From Prochlorococcus marinus XMU1402 (GTDB lineage Bacteria; Cyanobacteriota; Cyanobacteriia; PCC-6307; Cyanobiaceae), in assembly GCF_017696205.1 (NCBI RefSeq), contig NZ_JAAORD010000001.1, forward strand, positions 434,001 to 498,000: a DNA stretch of 64,000 nt. Reading direction: 5' to 3'. Both the position numbers and the translations under genes were made by a program. Shown piece by piece: positions 36,709 through 45,287 of the stretch; position 1 is the first letter of the stretch, and every line of letters begins with the position of its first letter. The notes under the pieces were generated by a model that was given only the letters and a program-made list of their open reading frames with translations, was not told the origin of the DNA and ran no database searches.

Positions 36709-37566
36709 ATGATGAAATTTGCAGATCTCTTACCAAAAATAAATAATTCCAAGTCAAATGATCAGAAAGCCTCTATACCAAGGACTCGAGGTATCGAATT
36801 TAAGTCAGCAAGAGAAATAAAGTTAATGAAAAATTCAAGTAGAATCGTCGCAACTGTTCTAAGAGAAATAGAAGATTTAATTAAGCCCGGAATGACTACT
36901 CAAGATTTAGATGATTTTGCTGCAAAAAGAATTATGGAAATGGGAGCAGTTCCTTCAAATGGGCTGGGACCTGGTTTTAAAGGTATATATGGCTTTCCTG
37001 CAAGTATTTGTTCGAGTATCAATAATGAGGTAGTTCATGGAATTCCCAGTAAAAAAAAGATTATACAAAATGGTGATGTTGTTAAGATTGATACTGGAGC
37101 CTACTTAGAGAATTATTGGGGCGATAGTTGTATCACAATTTGCGTAGGGGAAGCAAGCAATAAAGCTTTAAAACTTAGTAAGGTTGCAAAAGATGCTCTT
37201 TATGCAGGTCTTTCAAAGATAAAAGAGGGCATTACGCTTTATGAACTTGCTGGAGCTATTGAAGACGTCGTCAAAAAAAATGGTTTTAGTGTGGTTGAGG
37301 ATTATACAGGACATGGAGTTGGAAGAAATCTTCACGAACAACCTTCAGTATTTAATTTTCGAACCAATGAATTGCCCAACGTAGTCCTTCGTAAAGGAAT
37401 GACCTTAGCTGTCGAACCTATCGTTAATGAAGGCACTAAATTTTGTAAAACATTAAATGATGATTGGACCGTCGTAACAAAGGATGGAAAATTATCGGCG
37501 CAATGGGAGCATACAATAGTTGTTTTAACAGATGGTATTGAAATATTGACAGATAGAGATTTCTAA
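36709..37566 (+). CDS. map: Methionine aminopeptidase, type I
   Basis: Removes initiator methionine. About 285 residues from the ATG at 36709 (ATG at 36712 is equally possible; a TTG at 36700 is less so). The five metal ligands fit KIDTGAYLENYWGDSCIT (Asp, Asp), TGHGVGRNLHEQP (His), AVEPIVNEG (Glu) and WEHTIVV (Glu). The N-terminal 35 residues are a polar extension without zinc-finger cysteines. Convergent with the SDR gene, 3 bases between stops. Confidence 0.95.
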   Translation: MMKFADLLPKINNSKSNDQKASIPRTRGIEFKSAREIKLMKNSSRIVATVLREIEDLIKPGMTTQDLDDFAAKRIMEMGAVPSNGLGPGFKGIYGFPASICSSINNEVVHGIPSKKKIIQNGDVVKIDTGAYLENYWGDSCITICVGEASNKALKLSKVAKDALYAGLSKIKEGITLYELAGAIEDVVKKNGFSVVEDYTGHGVGRNLHEQPSVFNFRTNELPNVVLRKGMTLAVEPIVNEGTKFCKTLNDDWTVVTKDGKLSAQWEHTIVVLTDGIEILTDRDF

Positions 37567-37569
37567 AAT

Positions 37570-38289
37570 CTAAGATTTGTACTTATATATGATCTTGCAA
37601 TACAAAAAATTAAAAAATTCTTTTAATGGGAAAATTAAGTAAGTTAATGGGTTTGGACTAATTATTATTAAATAATTTTTTGAATTGGCTAAAGCATAAA
37701 TTTTTTTTGAAACAAATTTTGGACTCATTATACCAATAGGATTTAGTTCTGATTTAAAAGGACCTAAGATGATTTTTTTAATTATTAATTTGTTCTTTAT
37801 ATTTTGGTCCAGAAGATTTTTTTTGAAAGAAACTAATTGACCAATAAGGGATTTACTAATCTCATATGAGGGATTTAAGGCTGGAAAAAGTTCTGCTTCA
37901 GATGTGTTTATCCAAATCTCTTTTTTTATAATTGAATCATTGGTTAGAGCAATATCCTCAAATAAATTTAAAAATTTGAATTTGCTTAATGCATTTATTT
38001 CTATTGATTTTTCATAATTAGAATTTTCTCTACTCAAATCATAGATTCCATGATTCAAAATCAAAATATCTATCTTTTCTAAATGTTTTTTTAATGAAAA
38101 TTCTTTCCCACATTCCCATTTAACCCATTCATTTGGAGATTCAAGATTTTTTTTGCAATTATTTTTACTATGGGTAAATCCAATCACTTTATATCCTTTT
38201 TGACGAAATAACTTTGTTAATTCTTTACCTAGCGCGCCAGAAGCACCAGTTATACCAATGGTTTGTTTGTTTTGGGTTGAATTAATCAT
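37570..38289 (-). CDS. Short-chain dehydrogenase/reductase family protein
   Basis: A 239-residue Rossmann-fold protein. It has GITGASGALGKELTKLFR at residues 12-29 (TGxxxxxG cofactor motif), ILILNHGIYD in the NNAG position (N-H-G instead of N-N-A-G), and YEISKS (Tyr-x3-Lys) near residue 142. The end is hydrophobic and less typical (PLTYLIFPLKEFFNFLYCK), so membrane association is possible. Substrate unknown. Confidence 0.82.
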   Translation of the reverse strand: MINSTQNKQTIGITGASGALGKELTKLFRQKGYKVIGFTHSKNNCKKNLESPNEWVKWECGKEFSLKKHLEKIDILILNHGIYDLSRENSNYEKSIEINALSKFKFLNLFEDIALTNDSIIKKEIWINTSEAELFPALNPSYEISKSLIGQLVSFKKNLLDQNIKNKLIIKKIILGPFKSELNPIGIMSPKFVSKKIYALANSKNYLIIISPNPLTYLIFPLKEFFNFLYCKIIYKYKS

Positions 38290-38436
38290 TTTGATTGATT
38301 TTGATGATATACCAAAGGATTAAAATAAACTTACCAAAAAACAAATTAATTATTTGATTAAAACTCATAAATAAATATTTGTTTAGTTCTGAAAAAAACA
38401 TTATCTTGAACCTATTGATAAACAATTTCACTAATT

Positions 38437-39546
38437 ATGAGCGATATATTGTTAATTGGTTCTTGTGAACCATTTAGTGGTAAGTCTGCATTGGTTCTTG
38501 GGATAGCAAAAAGACTCTTACAAGAGAAAAAAAAAGTACGAATTGGCAAACCATTAGCAACATGCATAGAACTTACTAATCTTCCTTCAATGTCATATGA
38601 AGGATTAATTGATGATGATGTTAAGTTTATTGGATCCACATTAAATATAGAAGAGGAGAATTTAATTTCTTCAGTAGGATTATTGGACAATATATCAGCT
38701 GAAAAAAGAATCTTCAATAAAGATTTACTCCCAGGAAAAGGATTTGATCAAATTGAAGGATTGGTTAATGATGATTTTGAAGGCCTGAATATTTTAGAAG
38801 CAGCTGGAAGTCTTCATGAAGGTATGATTTATGGCTTAAGTCTCCCACAACTAGCTAAGGATTTAGATGCGAAAGTTTTAATTGTGAATTTATGGGAAGA
38901 TTGTAAAAGCGTGGATGCATTACTTGATGCGAAAAAACAATTAGGTGAGAAATTGGCAGGTGTTGTACTGAACGGAGTGTTGCCGCAAGAAGTCGAAAAA
39001 GTTAAAAATGAAATAATACCTTCTCTTAAAGATCTGGATATTGAAGTTTTTGGGGTGATGCCTAAATCACCACTGCTTAGAAGTGTCACTGTTGGAGAGC
39101 TTGTAAGAAGACTAGATGCCCAAGTGATTTGTTGCCCTGAAAAAGATCAATTACTTGTTGAAACATTAAGTATTGGTGCAATGGGGGTAAATTCTGCAAT
39201 GGAATTTTTCAGAAGAAGACGAAATATGGCTGTAGTCACTGGAGCTGATAGAACTGATATACAACTTGCTGCTTTGGAGGCTTCAACTCAATGCCTCATT
39301 CTAACTGGTTTAGGAGACCCTCTTTCACAATTGATTCATAGAGCAGAGGAATTGGAGGTGCCAATTTTAAAGGTTGGATTAGATACACTTTCCTCAGTAG
39401 AAATTATTGAACAAGCTTTTGGTCATGTCAGAATACATGAATCTGTTAAAGCATCTTATGCTATTCAATTAGTTCAAGAGCATGTAAATCTAAAAAGAAT
39501 TCTCGAAAAGATTGCTTTTCCCTGCAATTTTTCAGATAAATGCTAA
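38437..39546 (+). CDS. P-loop / DRTGG-domain protein (Pta N-terminal-like)
   Basis: A 369-residue protein with an N-terminal BioD/CobB-like P-loop domain (GSCEPFSGKSALVLGIAKRL) and a C-terminal DRTGG domain (about 215-330, with MAVVTGADRTDIQLAALEAS and CLILTGLGDPLSQLI). Together these resemble the regulatory N-terminal part of long phosphotransacetylases, but the acetyltransferase domain is absent. Role unknown; nucleotide binding and regulation are likely. The next gene follows closely, suggesting an operon. Confidence 0.83.
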   Translation: MSDILLIGSCEPFSGKSALVLGIAKRLLQEKKKVRIGKPLATCIELTNLPSMSYEGLIDDDVKFIGSTLNIEEENLISSVGLLDNISAEKRIFNKDLLPGKGFDQIEGLVNDDFEGLNILEAAGSLHEGMIYGLSLPQLAKDLDAKVLIVNLWEDCKSVDALLDAKKQLGEKLAGVVLNGVLPQEVEKVKNEIIPSLKDLDIEVFGVMPKSPLLRSVTVGELVRRLDAQVICCPEKDQLLVETLSIGAMGVNSAMEFFRRRRNMAVVTGADRTDIQLAALEASTQCLILTGLGDPLSQLIHRAEELEVPILKVGLDTLSSVEIIEQAFGHVRIHESVKASYAIQLVQEHVNLKRILEKIAFPCNFSDKC

Positions 39547-39571
39547 TTTCAAATATAGGAACCATTTTATT

Positions 39572-40084
39572 TTGAGCCGCTCTTTAGATTTACCAGCAAC
39601 AGAAGGCGTTGATGCCTTAGCTCAAGAACTTGCAAAACTCCAAGACAAAGGTAAAAGGAGAATTGCTTTTTTGGGCACTAGACATGTACCTGTTGTCGAT
39701 ATTCATTTGATTGAGTTGATAGCAAGATCATTAGCAGAGGAAGGGCATAATATCCTTACATCTGGATCTCAAGGGGTTAATGCTGCGGTTATTCGTGCTG
39801 TACTAGATATTAATCCATCATTATTAACTGTTTTATTGCCACAAAGCCTTGATAGACAACTTCCCGAGATAAAAGATCAACTTGAAAGGGTTATGCATTT
39901 GGTTGAAAAAAGTGAAAATGATGAATTGCCTTTGCCACTCGCAAGCAGTCTTTGTAATCAAGAAATCATTACAAGGTGTGATCAATTAATATGTTTTGCT
40001 TTTCACGATAGTGAAACCTTATTAAACAGTTGTAGATGTGCCGAAGAAATGGGGAAAGTGGTTAGTTTATTATTTTTTGACTAA
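39572..40084 (+). CDS. Rossmann/SLOG-like protein
   Basis: I prefer the TTG at 39572 (SRSLDLPATEGVDALAQELA), preceded by AGGA, which gives 170 residues; the frame is open further upstream and overlaps the previous gene. Motifs FLGTRHVPVVDIHLIELIA and ILTSGSQGVNAAVIRAVL resemble the DprA/SLOG nucleotide-binding superfamily. The C-terminal CDQLICFAFHDSETLLNSCR would complete the fold. It probably works with the preceding DRTGG protein. Function unknown. Confidence 0.75.
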   Translation: MSRSLDLPATEGVDALAQELAKLQDKGKRRIAFLGTRHVPVVDIHLIELIARSLAEEGHNILTSGSQGVNAAVIRAVLDINPSLLTVLLPQSLDRQLPEIKDQLERVMHLVEKSENDELPLPLASSLCNQEIITRCDQLICFAFHDSETLLNSCRCAEEMGKVVSLLFFD

Positions 40085-40150
40085 ATTAATTAATTCCCAC
40101 TTTTAAAAGATGATTTATGATAAAAATATTTAACTTTAAAAAAATTTAAG

Positions 40151-40648
40151 ATGGCTGAAAGTTTTTCATTTGATGTAGTTTCTGATTTTGATAGACAGGA
40201 ATTGGTTAACACTTTGGATCAAGTAAAAAGGGAAATTTCTCAGCGTTATGATTTAAAAGGAACTGAAACAACAATTCATTTAGATAAAGAAAATATTTTT
40301 ATAACGACTAACAGTGAACTTACCCTAAATGCTGTTAATGACATAATTAGACAAAAGGCAATAAAAAGAAACTTATCTTTAAAAATTTTCGACTACGGTG
40401 ATCTTGAAATAGCTAGTGGTAATAAAGTAAAACAGAAAATTCTTTTAATACAAGGAATTAAACAAGAAATAGCAAAAAAAATCAGTAAAAATATCAGAGA
40501 TCAAATCAAAAAGATAAACGTTAGTATTAATGGTGAAACACTCAGAGTTTCTAGTAAGAGCAAAAATGATCTTCAATTAGCAATTAAGCTCGTAACTAAC
40601 TTGGAGGAGTCTTTGAATATTCCACTAAAGGCAAATAACTTTAGATAG
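40151..40648 (+). CDS. YajQ family (UPF0234) nucleotide-binding protein
   Basis: A 165-residue protein beginning with the family hallmark SFSFDVVSDFDRQELVNTLD (residues 4-23), followed by EISQRYDLKGT and near the C-terminus VSSKSKNDLQLAI. It has two RNP-like half-domains. Homologues in some proteobacteria bind c-di-GMP, and others bind nucleic acids; no c-di-GMP enzyme is visible in this window. A 68-residue gene follows 24 bases later. Confidence 0.92.
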   Translation: MAESFSFDVVSDFDRQELVNTLDQVKREISQRYDLKGTETTIHLDKENIFITTNSELTLNAVNDIIRQKAIKRNLSLKIFDYGDLEIASGNKVKQKILLIQGIKQEIAKKISKNIRDQIKKINVSINGETLRVSSKSKNDLQLAIKLVTNLEESLNIPLKANNFR

Positions 40649-40672
40649 TATCATTAGTAATAATATTTTAAA

Positions 40673-40879
40673 ATGGAAGATTTTTCTGAATCTCTTATTG
40701 AATCATTGTCGAAAAAAGTTAAAGAATATCCTCGTTTCTCAAAGGGAGAAATAGAGAAATTTTGTTGGATGGCAGTGCATGAGTATAAGCATGGTGTTTT
40801 ACCTTCTGAGTATGATATTAGAGAGATAGATGAGGATCTTTATCTAAAACTTTTGCAGGAATTGAAATCAAAAATTTAA
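40673..40879 (+). CDS. Small acidic conserved-type protein, 68 residues
   Basis: A helical soluble protein (ESLSKKVKEYPRFSKGEIEK, then FCWMAVHEYKHGVLPSEYDI). It has no signal or membrane segment and no motif I can name. It follows the YajQ gene by 24 bases and precedes the band-7 gene by 113 bases. Its ordered look and single-frame conservation of hydrophobic spacing support a real gene. Function unknown. Confidence 0.7.
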   Translation: MEDFSESLIESLSKKVKEYPRFSKGEIEKFCWMAVHEYKHGVLPSEYDIREIDEDLYLKLLQELKSKI

Positions 40880-40992
40880 TAAAAGAAGTATTTATTTTGT
40901 TTCTACAATTATTAAAAAAATATTTTAATTAAATGGCTTATTAATGCACTAATTAATTTGATTAAATATGATAAATCTAAAAGAATAATTTA

Positions 40993-41796
40993 ATGTCAAC
41001 ATCTTTTAAAAATGTCACTCCAACTGGTCCGGGCGGAACGGCTACACTTCTTATTGTATTATCATTTACTGGATTTCTTTTACTCACTCAGTCTCTTTTT
41101 GTTGTCCCTTCTGGACAAGTTGCAGTGGTAACAACATTAGGTAAAGTAAGTGGTCCATCAAGGAGAGCTGGCTTAAATTTTAAACTTCCATTCGTTCAGT
41201 CTGTTTATCCATTTGATATTAAAACTCAAGTTCAACCTGAAAAATTTGAAACATTAACCAAGGACCTTCAGGTTATTAGGGCTACAGCTACTGTCAAGTA
41301 CTCAGTAAAGCCTAATGAAGCAGGAAGGATTTTCGCTACAATTGCAAGTAGAAATAGTGATGTTTATCAAAAAATTGTTCAGCCATCTCTACTTAAAGCT
41401 CTTAAATCTGTCTTTTCTCAATATGAATTAGAGACAATTGCTACGGAATTCGCAGTTATTTCAGAAAAAGTTGGAGATACCGTTGCTCAAGAACTTAATT
41501 CATTTGATTATGTAGATGTCAAAAGTTTAGATCTGACTGGACTTGAAATTGCTGAAGAATACAGAGCTGCAATTGAACAAAAGCAAATAGCTGGTCAGCA
41601 ACTACTTAGAGCAAAGACAGAAGTAGAAATTGCTGAACAAGAGGCACTTAGATATGAGACATTAAATAGAAGTCTTGATGATCAGGTACTTTTCAAATTA
41701 TTTCTCGACAAATGGGATGGTAGTACACAAGTTGTTCCTGGTTTGCCAGGTTCAGAAGGTGGTAGTCCCCCAGTAATAGTCGGTGGTAGAAGATAA
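40993..41796 (+). CDS. Prohibitin/HflC-like band-7 membrane protein
   Basis: A 267-residue SPFH/band-7 protein. One N-terminal anchor (TATLLIVLSFTGFLLLTQSL) is followed by the SPFH domain (VVPSGQVAVVTTLGKVSGPS, GLNFKLPFVQSVYPFD) and a coiled-coil (AAIEQKQIAGQQLLRAKTEVE). Such proteins form rings that regulate FtsH proteases. In cyanobacteria prohibitin homologues exist in thylakoids. A strong terminator-like hairpin follows. Confidence 0.9.
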   Translation: MSTSFKNVTPTGPGGTATLLIVLSFTGFLLLTQSLFVVPSGQVAVVTTLGKVSGPSRRAGLNFKLPFVQSVYPFDIKTQVQPEKFETLTKDLQVIRATATVKYSVKPNEAGRIFATIASRNSDVYQKIVQPSLLKALKSVFSQYELETIATEFAVISEKVGDTVAQELNSFDYVDVKSLDLTGLEIAEEYRAAIEQKQIAGQQLLRAKTEVEIAEQEALRYETLNRSLDDQVLFKLFLDKWDGSTQVVPGLPGSEGGSPPVIVGGRR

Positions 41797-41825
41797 TTAT
41801 TCAAAAATCATCTTTCTAAAAGTTT

Positions 41826-41877
41826 AATCATTTACTTATCTTTCTTTAAGAAAAGACAAGTTAATGATTATTTTTTT
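41826..41877. terminator. Hairpin terminator between band-7 gene and hemL
   Basis: AATCATTTACTT (41826-41837) pairs with AAGTTAATGATT (41858-41869) with one mismatch, an inner CTTT/AAAG helix, and seven T residues at 41871-41877. It lies 29 bases after the band-7 stop. The right arm includes the hemL stop, so it may also end hemL on the other strand. Confidence 0.55.
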
Positions 41878-43169
41878 ATTGCACTAAAAGATTCGTCGAA
41901 AGCCTCGATAGTTTTATCAATTTCTTCTTCGCCATGTGAGAGTGATGTGAAACCAGCTTCAAAAGGACTTGGGGCTAAGTAAATTCCTCGTCGAAGCATT
42001 TCTCTATGCAACTTACCAAAAAGTTCGGCATCATTGGTTTTGGCTTCATCAAAATTTCTTACTGGCCCATCACATAAGAAAAATCCAAACATAGCGCTTA
42101 CACTTCCGCCATAAATAGGTATACCGTTATTTTCTGCAGACTGAATTATCCCTTCAACTAATCTAGAAGTTGTTGAATCAAGTTTATCGTATGTACCATC
42201 TTGTTTGAGCAATTCAAGGGTTTTTATTCCAGCAGTCATTGCGAGTGGATTACCGCTCAAAGTACCTGCTTGGTAAACCGGTCCTGAAGGGGCTACCATT
42301 GACATTATTTCTTTCTTGCCTCCATAGGCTCCAACAGGTAAGCCTCCACCAATTACTTTACCAAGGGTGGTTAAATCAGGAGTAACTCCAAACTTTTCTT
42401 GAGCGCCTCCATAACTTATTCTGAACCCAGTCATAACTTCGTCAAAAACTAATAAGGAGCCATTCTCTGTTGTTAATTCTCTTAATCCTTCCAAGAATCC
42501 TGGTTCAGGAGTGATAAATCCAGCATTGCCAACAATAGGTTCAAGTATCACACCCGAAATGGCATCAGGATTCTCAGAAAATAATTTTTTTACTGCTTCT
42601 AGATCGTTGTAGGGAGCAGTTAGAGTGTTGGCAGTTGTTGTCCGTGGAACACCAGGAGAATCTGGTAAACCTAGAGTGGCTACACCTGATCCTGCTTTTA
42701 CTAAAAACATATCTGCGTGTCCGTGGTAGCAACCGTCAAATTTAATAACTTTATCTCTTCCAGTAAATGCTCGCATTAGTCTCAAAACGGCCATGCATGC
42801 TTCAGTTCCACTATTAACAAATCTAACCATTTCTACAGATGGGACAGCATCAATTACCATTTCAGCAAGTTTGTTCTCTAGTACGCATGGAGCACCAAAG
42901 CTAGTGCCTTTCTCAATTGCTTCCTGTAATGCAGTTGTAACTTCAGGGTGGGCATGCCCACATATGGCAGGCCCCCAGCTTCCTATGTAGTCAATATATC
43001 TATTTCCATCAATATCCCAAGCAAAGGGGCCTTTCACTCTATCAAAAACAATTGGTTGGCCGCCTACAGACTTAAAAGCTCTTACTGGAGAACTAACTCC
43101 ACCTGGCATTAGTTGTTGGGCCGCAGAAAAAATTTCTTCAGATTTGGTGTAATTTAATATTTCAGTCAC
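41868..43169 (-). CDS. hemL: Glutamate-1-semialdehyde 2,1-aminomutase
   Basis: PLP enzyme giving 5-aminolevulinate for haem, chlorophyll and cobamides. It has 433 residues from a GTG start. Motifs: [19 protein letters not shown] early, [14 protein letters not shown] near residue 69, [18 protein letters not shown] near residue 118, and the PLP-binding lysine in [19 protein letters not shown] near residue 272. A strong promoter is visible at 43212-43240. Confidence 0.97.
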   Translation of the reverse strand: MTEILNYTKSEEIFSAAQQLMPGGVSSPVRAFKSVGGQPIVFDRVKGPFAWDIDGNRYIDYIGSWGPAICGHAHPEVTTALQEAIEKGTSFGAPCVLENKLAEMVIDAVPSVEMVRFVNSGTEACMAVLRLMRAFTGRDKVIKFDGCYHGHADMFLVKAGSGVATLGLPDSPGVPRTTTANTLTAPYNDLEAVKKLFSENPDAISGVILEPIVGNAGFITPEPGFLEGLRELTTENGSLLVFDEVMTGFRISYGGAQEKFGVTPDLTTLGKVIGGGLPVGAYGGKKEIMSMVAPSGPVYQAGTLSGNPLAMTAGIKTLELLKQDGTYDKLDSTTSRLVEGIIQSAENNGIPIYGGSVSAMFGFFLCDGPVRNFDEAKTNDAELFGKLHREMLRRGIYLAPSPFEAGFTSLSHGEEEIDKTIEAFDESFSAIKK

Positions 43170-43211
43170 AATTTAACTAAATGGTGTTTTGATGAAAATT
43201 TGTCATGTTCT

Positions 43212-43240
43212 AAATTAGAAATAAGTAAAAATTTTGTCAA
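43212..43240 (-). promoter_or_regulatory. Putative sigma-70 promoter of hemL
   Basis: On the minus strand TTGACA (43240-43235), a 17-nt spacer and TAATTT (43217-43212). The predicted start of transcription is near 43205, giving a leader of about 35 nt. A TCAATC/GATTGA dyad (43237-43249) overlaps the -35 box and could be an operator. Confidence 0.6.
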
Positions 43241-43397
43241 TCAGATTGAAATTCTACATTATGATATTTTTATCGCGATAGTTTTGATTGTAAATTATTA
43301 AATTTTTAAGAAATCACGATAAATGCCAACATCATTATTTGATAACTCTTTATTCATAAGCGTTCTCTGGCTTTAACGAATATCTATTTATTTTTGT

Positions 43398-44243
43398 TTA
43401 TATTTCGAAAAAATCATCATCACTCTCAAAGAAATCCACATTTAAGTCACTTAAGTTAAGGTCAATCATCACTGGTGCATGATCACTTGGGCGCAAATTT
43501 TCTCTTGGTGAGCTGTCTATGACACAACTTTTAAGTTGTGATGAAAGTTCTTTACTGATATAGATATGATCTATTCTCCAACCTTTATTTAATTCATAAG
43601 CGTTATTACGGTAATCCCACCAACTCCAATGGCCAGAATTTTTTTCAAAAATCCTGAATGAATCTATTAATCTTTCTTTCAGAACATTATTTAGTGCATT
43701 TCTCTCCATCTCCGATGCCATTATTACTCCTTCATATTTATTTGGATCATGAATATCTAAGGCAGTTGGAGCAATATTAAAATCACCCATAAGACAAATT
43801 AATTCTCCGTTCTTTTCTTGTTCATCTAAAAAAGAAGCTAGACAATTTAACCAATTAATTTTGTAGGTAAACTTGTCTGATTCTAGTGAAGATCCATTGG
43901 GGACATAGACATTTATGATTTTAATACCGTTAATATCAGCAGAAATTAATCTCTTTTGATCTAGGAAAACCTCGATATCTTGATCAGATTCCATACAACC
44001 GAAGAATCCTTTTTTAACATTTTCTGCTTTAATCTTAGAAATAATAGCGACTCCATTGTATGATTTTTGTCCGTAAACCTCTACTGTATAGCCTAATTTT
44101 TCAAAAGCTTCAATTGGGAAATTATTATCCTGCACTTTTGTTTCTTGCAAACATAAAATATCTGGTTTGACTTGATTAATCCAATCTATTATTTGTGAAA
44201 GTCGTGCTCTTATAGAATTAACGTTCCAAGTTGCTATTAACAA
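43398..44243 (-). CDS. xthA: Exodeoxyribonuclease III / AP endonuclease
   Basis: Cuts at abasic sites in base excision repair; 281 residues from a TTG start. Exo-endo-phosphatase motifs: IATWNVNSIRARL, CLQETKVQD, LMGDFNIAP near residue 151, WRIDHIYIS, and PSDHAPVMIDL near the C-terminus. The last 20 residues are acidic (ESDDDFFEI). The 228 bases between xthA and hemL hold only the hemL promoter. Confidence 0.95.
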   Translation of the reverse strand: MLIATWNVNSIRARLSQIIDWINQVKPDILCLQETKVQDNNFPIEAFEKLGYTVEVYGQKSYNGVAIISKIKAENVKKGFFGCMESDQDIEVFLDQKRLISADINGIKIINVYVPNGSSLESDKFTYKINWLNCLASFLDEQEKNGELICLMGDFNIAPTALDIHDPNKYEGVIMASEMERNALNNVLKERLIDSFRIFEKNSGHWSWWDYRNNAYELNKGWRIDHIYISKELSSQLKSCVIDSSPRENLRPSDHAPVMIDLNLSDLNVDFFESDDDFFEI

Positions 44244-44311
44244 ATTTCTATTAGAATATGTAGAATTAAGTTAACAGATTTTTTTATTAAAGAATTTTAA
44301 AATTAAATAAA

Positions 44312-44605
44312 ATGAAAATTTACTTTTCTAAAAACCTCTCAAAACCAACGACTTTATTTATTTTTCTTATTCCATTTTTTACTTTACAAGGTAATTTCCT
44401 TAATGCTGAATATGTATTTGAAGATTTGCAAATTGATAGCTCTACTAAAGCAGAAGAAGATAAATCAGCCATTCCAACTAATCCATTCGAAATTGTAGAA
44501 ATGATTAGGAGATTCAATAGTTTAAATGATGCGACTAACCCATCTGATGCTATAGACGATGCGTTAAAGTCTTATAATGGTTTGGAGGAAAAACAAGGAA
44601 TTTAA
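44312..44605 (+). CDS. Exported small protein, 97 residues
   Basis: The first 35 residues form a signal peptide (basic start, hydrophobic core TLFIFLIPFFTLQG, likely cleavage near LNAE). The mature part is acidic with IPTNPFEIVEMIRRFNSLND near residue 55, which could be a short helical binding region. I recognise no family. It is divergent from xthA and 29 bases upstream of the next gene. Confidence 0.75.
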   Translation: MKIYFSKNLSKPTTLFIFLIPFFTLQGNFLNAEYVFEDLQIDSSTKAEEDKSAIPTNPFEIVEMIRRFNSLNDATNPSDAIDDALKSYNGLEEKQGI

Positions 44606-44634
44606 TAAGTCAAATTGTTATTTTAAATTTTAAG

Positions 44635-45234
44635 ATGTTAAAAAATCCTATCCCGAAAGTTACAAATAAACTGCAATTTAGAGCAATTGGAATCGTAAAT
44701 GGTAAATTCATCCCCCATGAAAGTTCGCAATTAAATAGGGGATATTTAACTGATAATAAAGGAGAAAAAATTGAAACAGTAGTATTAGGAAAAGCATTAT
44801 CTCTTCTGAAAAAGCATATTGATTTAAAGAAAAATTATTTTTGGATCGTTTATCCAAAGAATAAAAATACTCAAAACTTGCATTTACAAGTTGCAGGTAT
44901 CTGGGATCCTTATCAACTTAATGATTTTCCAAATAATTCTTCAAAAACTAACTTCACCAAATTATTAGATGAATTAGATTTAAAAGATAATTACTTTTCA
45001 GTAAGAGGAACATTAGTTTTTGTAAATACTCAAAAGAAAGAGATTGTTATAAAAATCTGTTCTGCTTCAAAGATGCAGAATTTAAAAAATAAAAATTTTA
45101 AATTAGTAATTAAAGGGGAGCTTTCACTTGAATTTCTCAATAGTTTTGTAAGTTTAGATGTTATGAGAGATGGAAATTCTTTGAAATTACTTAATTACGA
45201 AGTTATTGAAAAAAATATTTCTAAAAAAAATTAG
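44635..45234 (+). CDS. Hypothetical protein, 199 residues
   Basis: Soluble protein with alternating hydrophobic pattern suggestive of beta strands: QFRAIGIVNGKFIPHESSQL, NLHLQVAGIWDP and YFSVRGTLVFVNTQKKEIVI. The latter two look like OB-fold-type strands, but I cannot name a family. No signal or helix anchor. It lies between the exported small protein and larC, all on the + strand, so may share a transcript. Function unknown. Confidence 0.75.
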   Translation: MLKNPIPKVTNKLQFRAIGIVNGKFIPHESSQLNRGYLTDNKGEKIETVVLGKALSLLKKHIDLKKNYFWIVYPKNKNTQNLHLQVAGIWDPYQLNDFPNNSSKTNFTKLLDELDLKDNYFSVRGTLVFVNTQKKEIVIKICSASKMQNLKNKNFKLVIKGELSLEFLNSFVSLDVMRDGNSLKLLNYEVIEKNISKKN

Positions 45235-45287
45235 AATAAAAATTTGATCTTCACCTTAACTTTTACCAATAATGAAATCTAAGATTT

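Noticed and set aside
43323-43376. Possible 17-residue frame between xthA and hemL
   Set aside because: Too short, no ribosome-binding site and no resemblance to known photosynthetic peptides.
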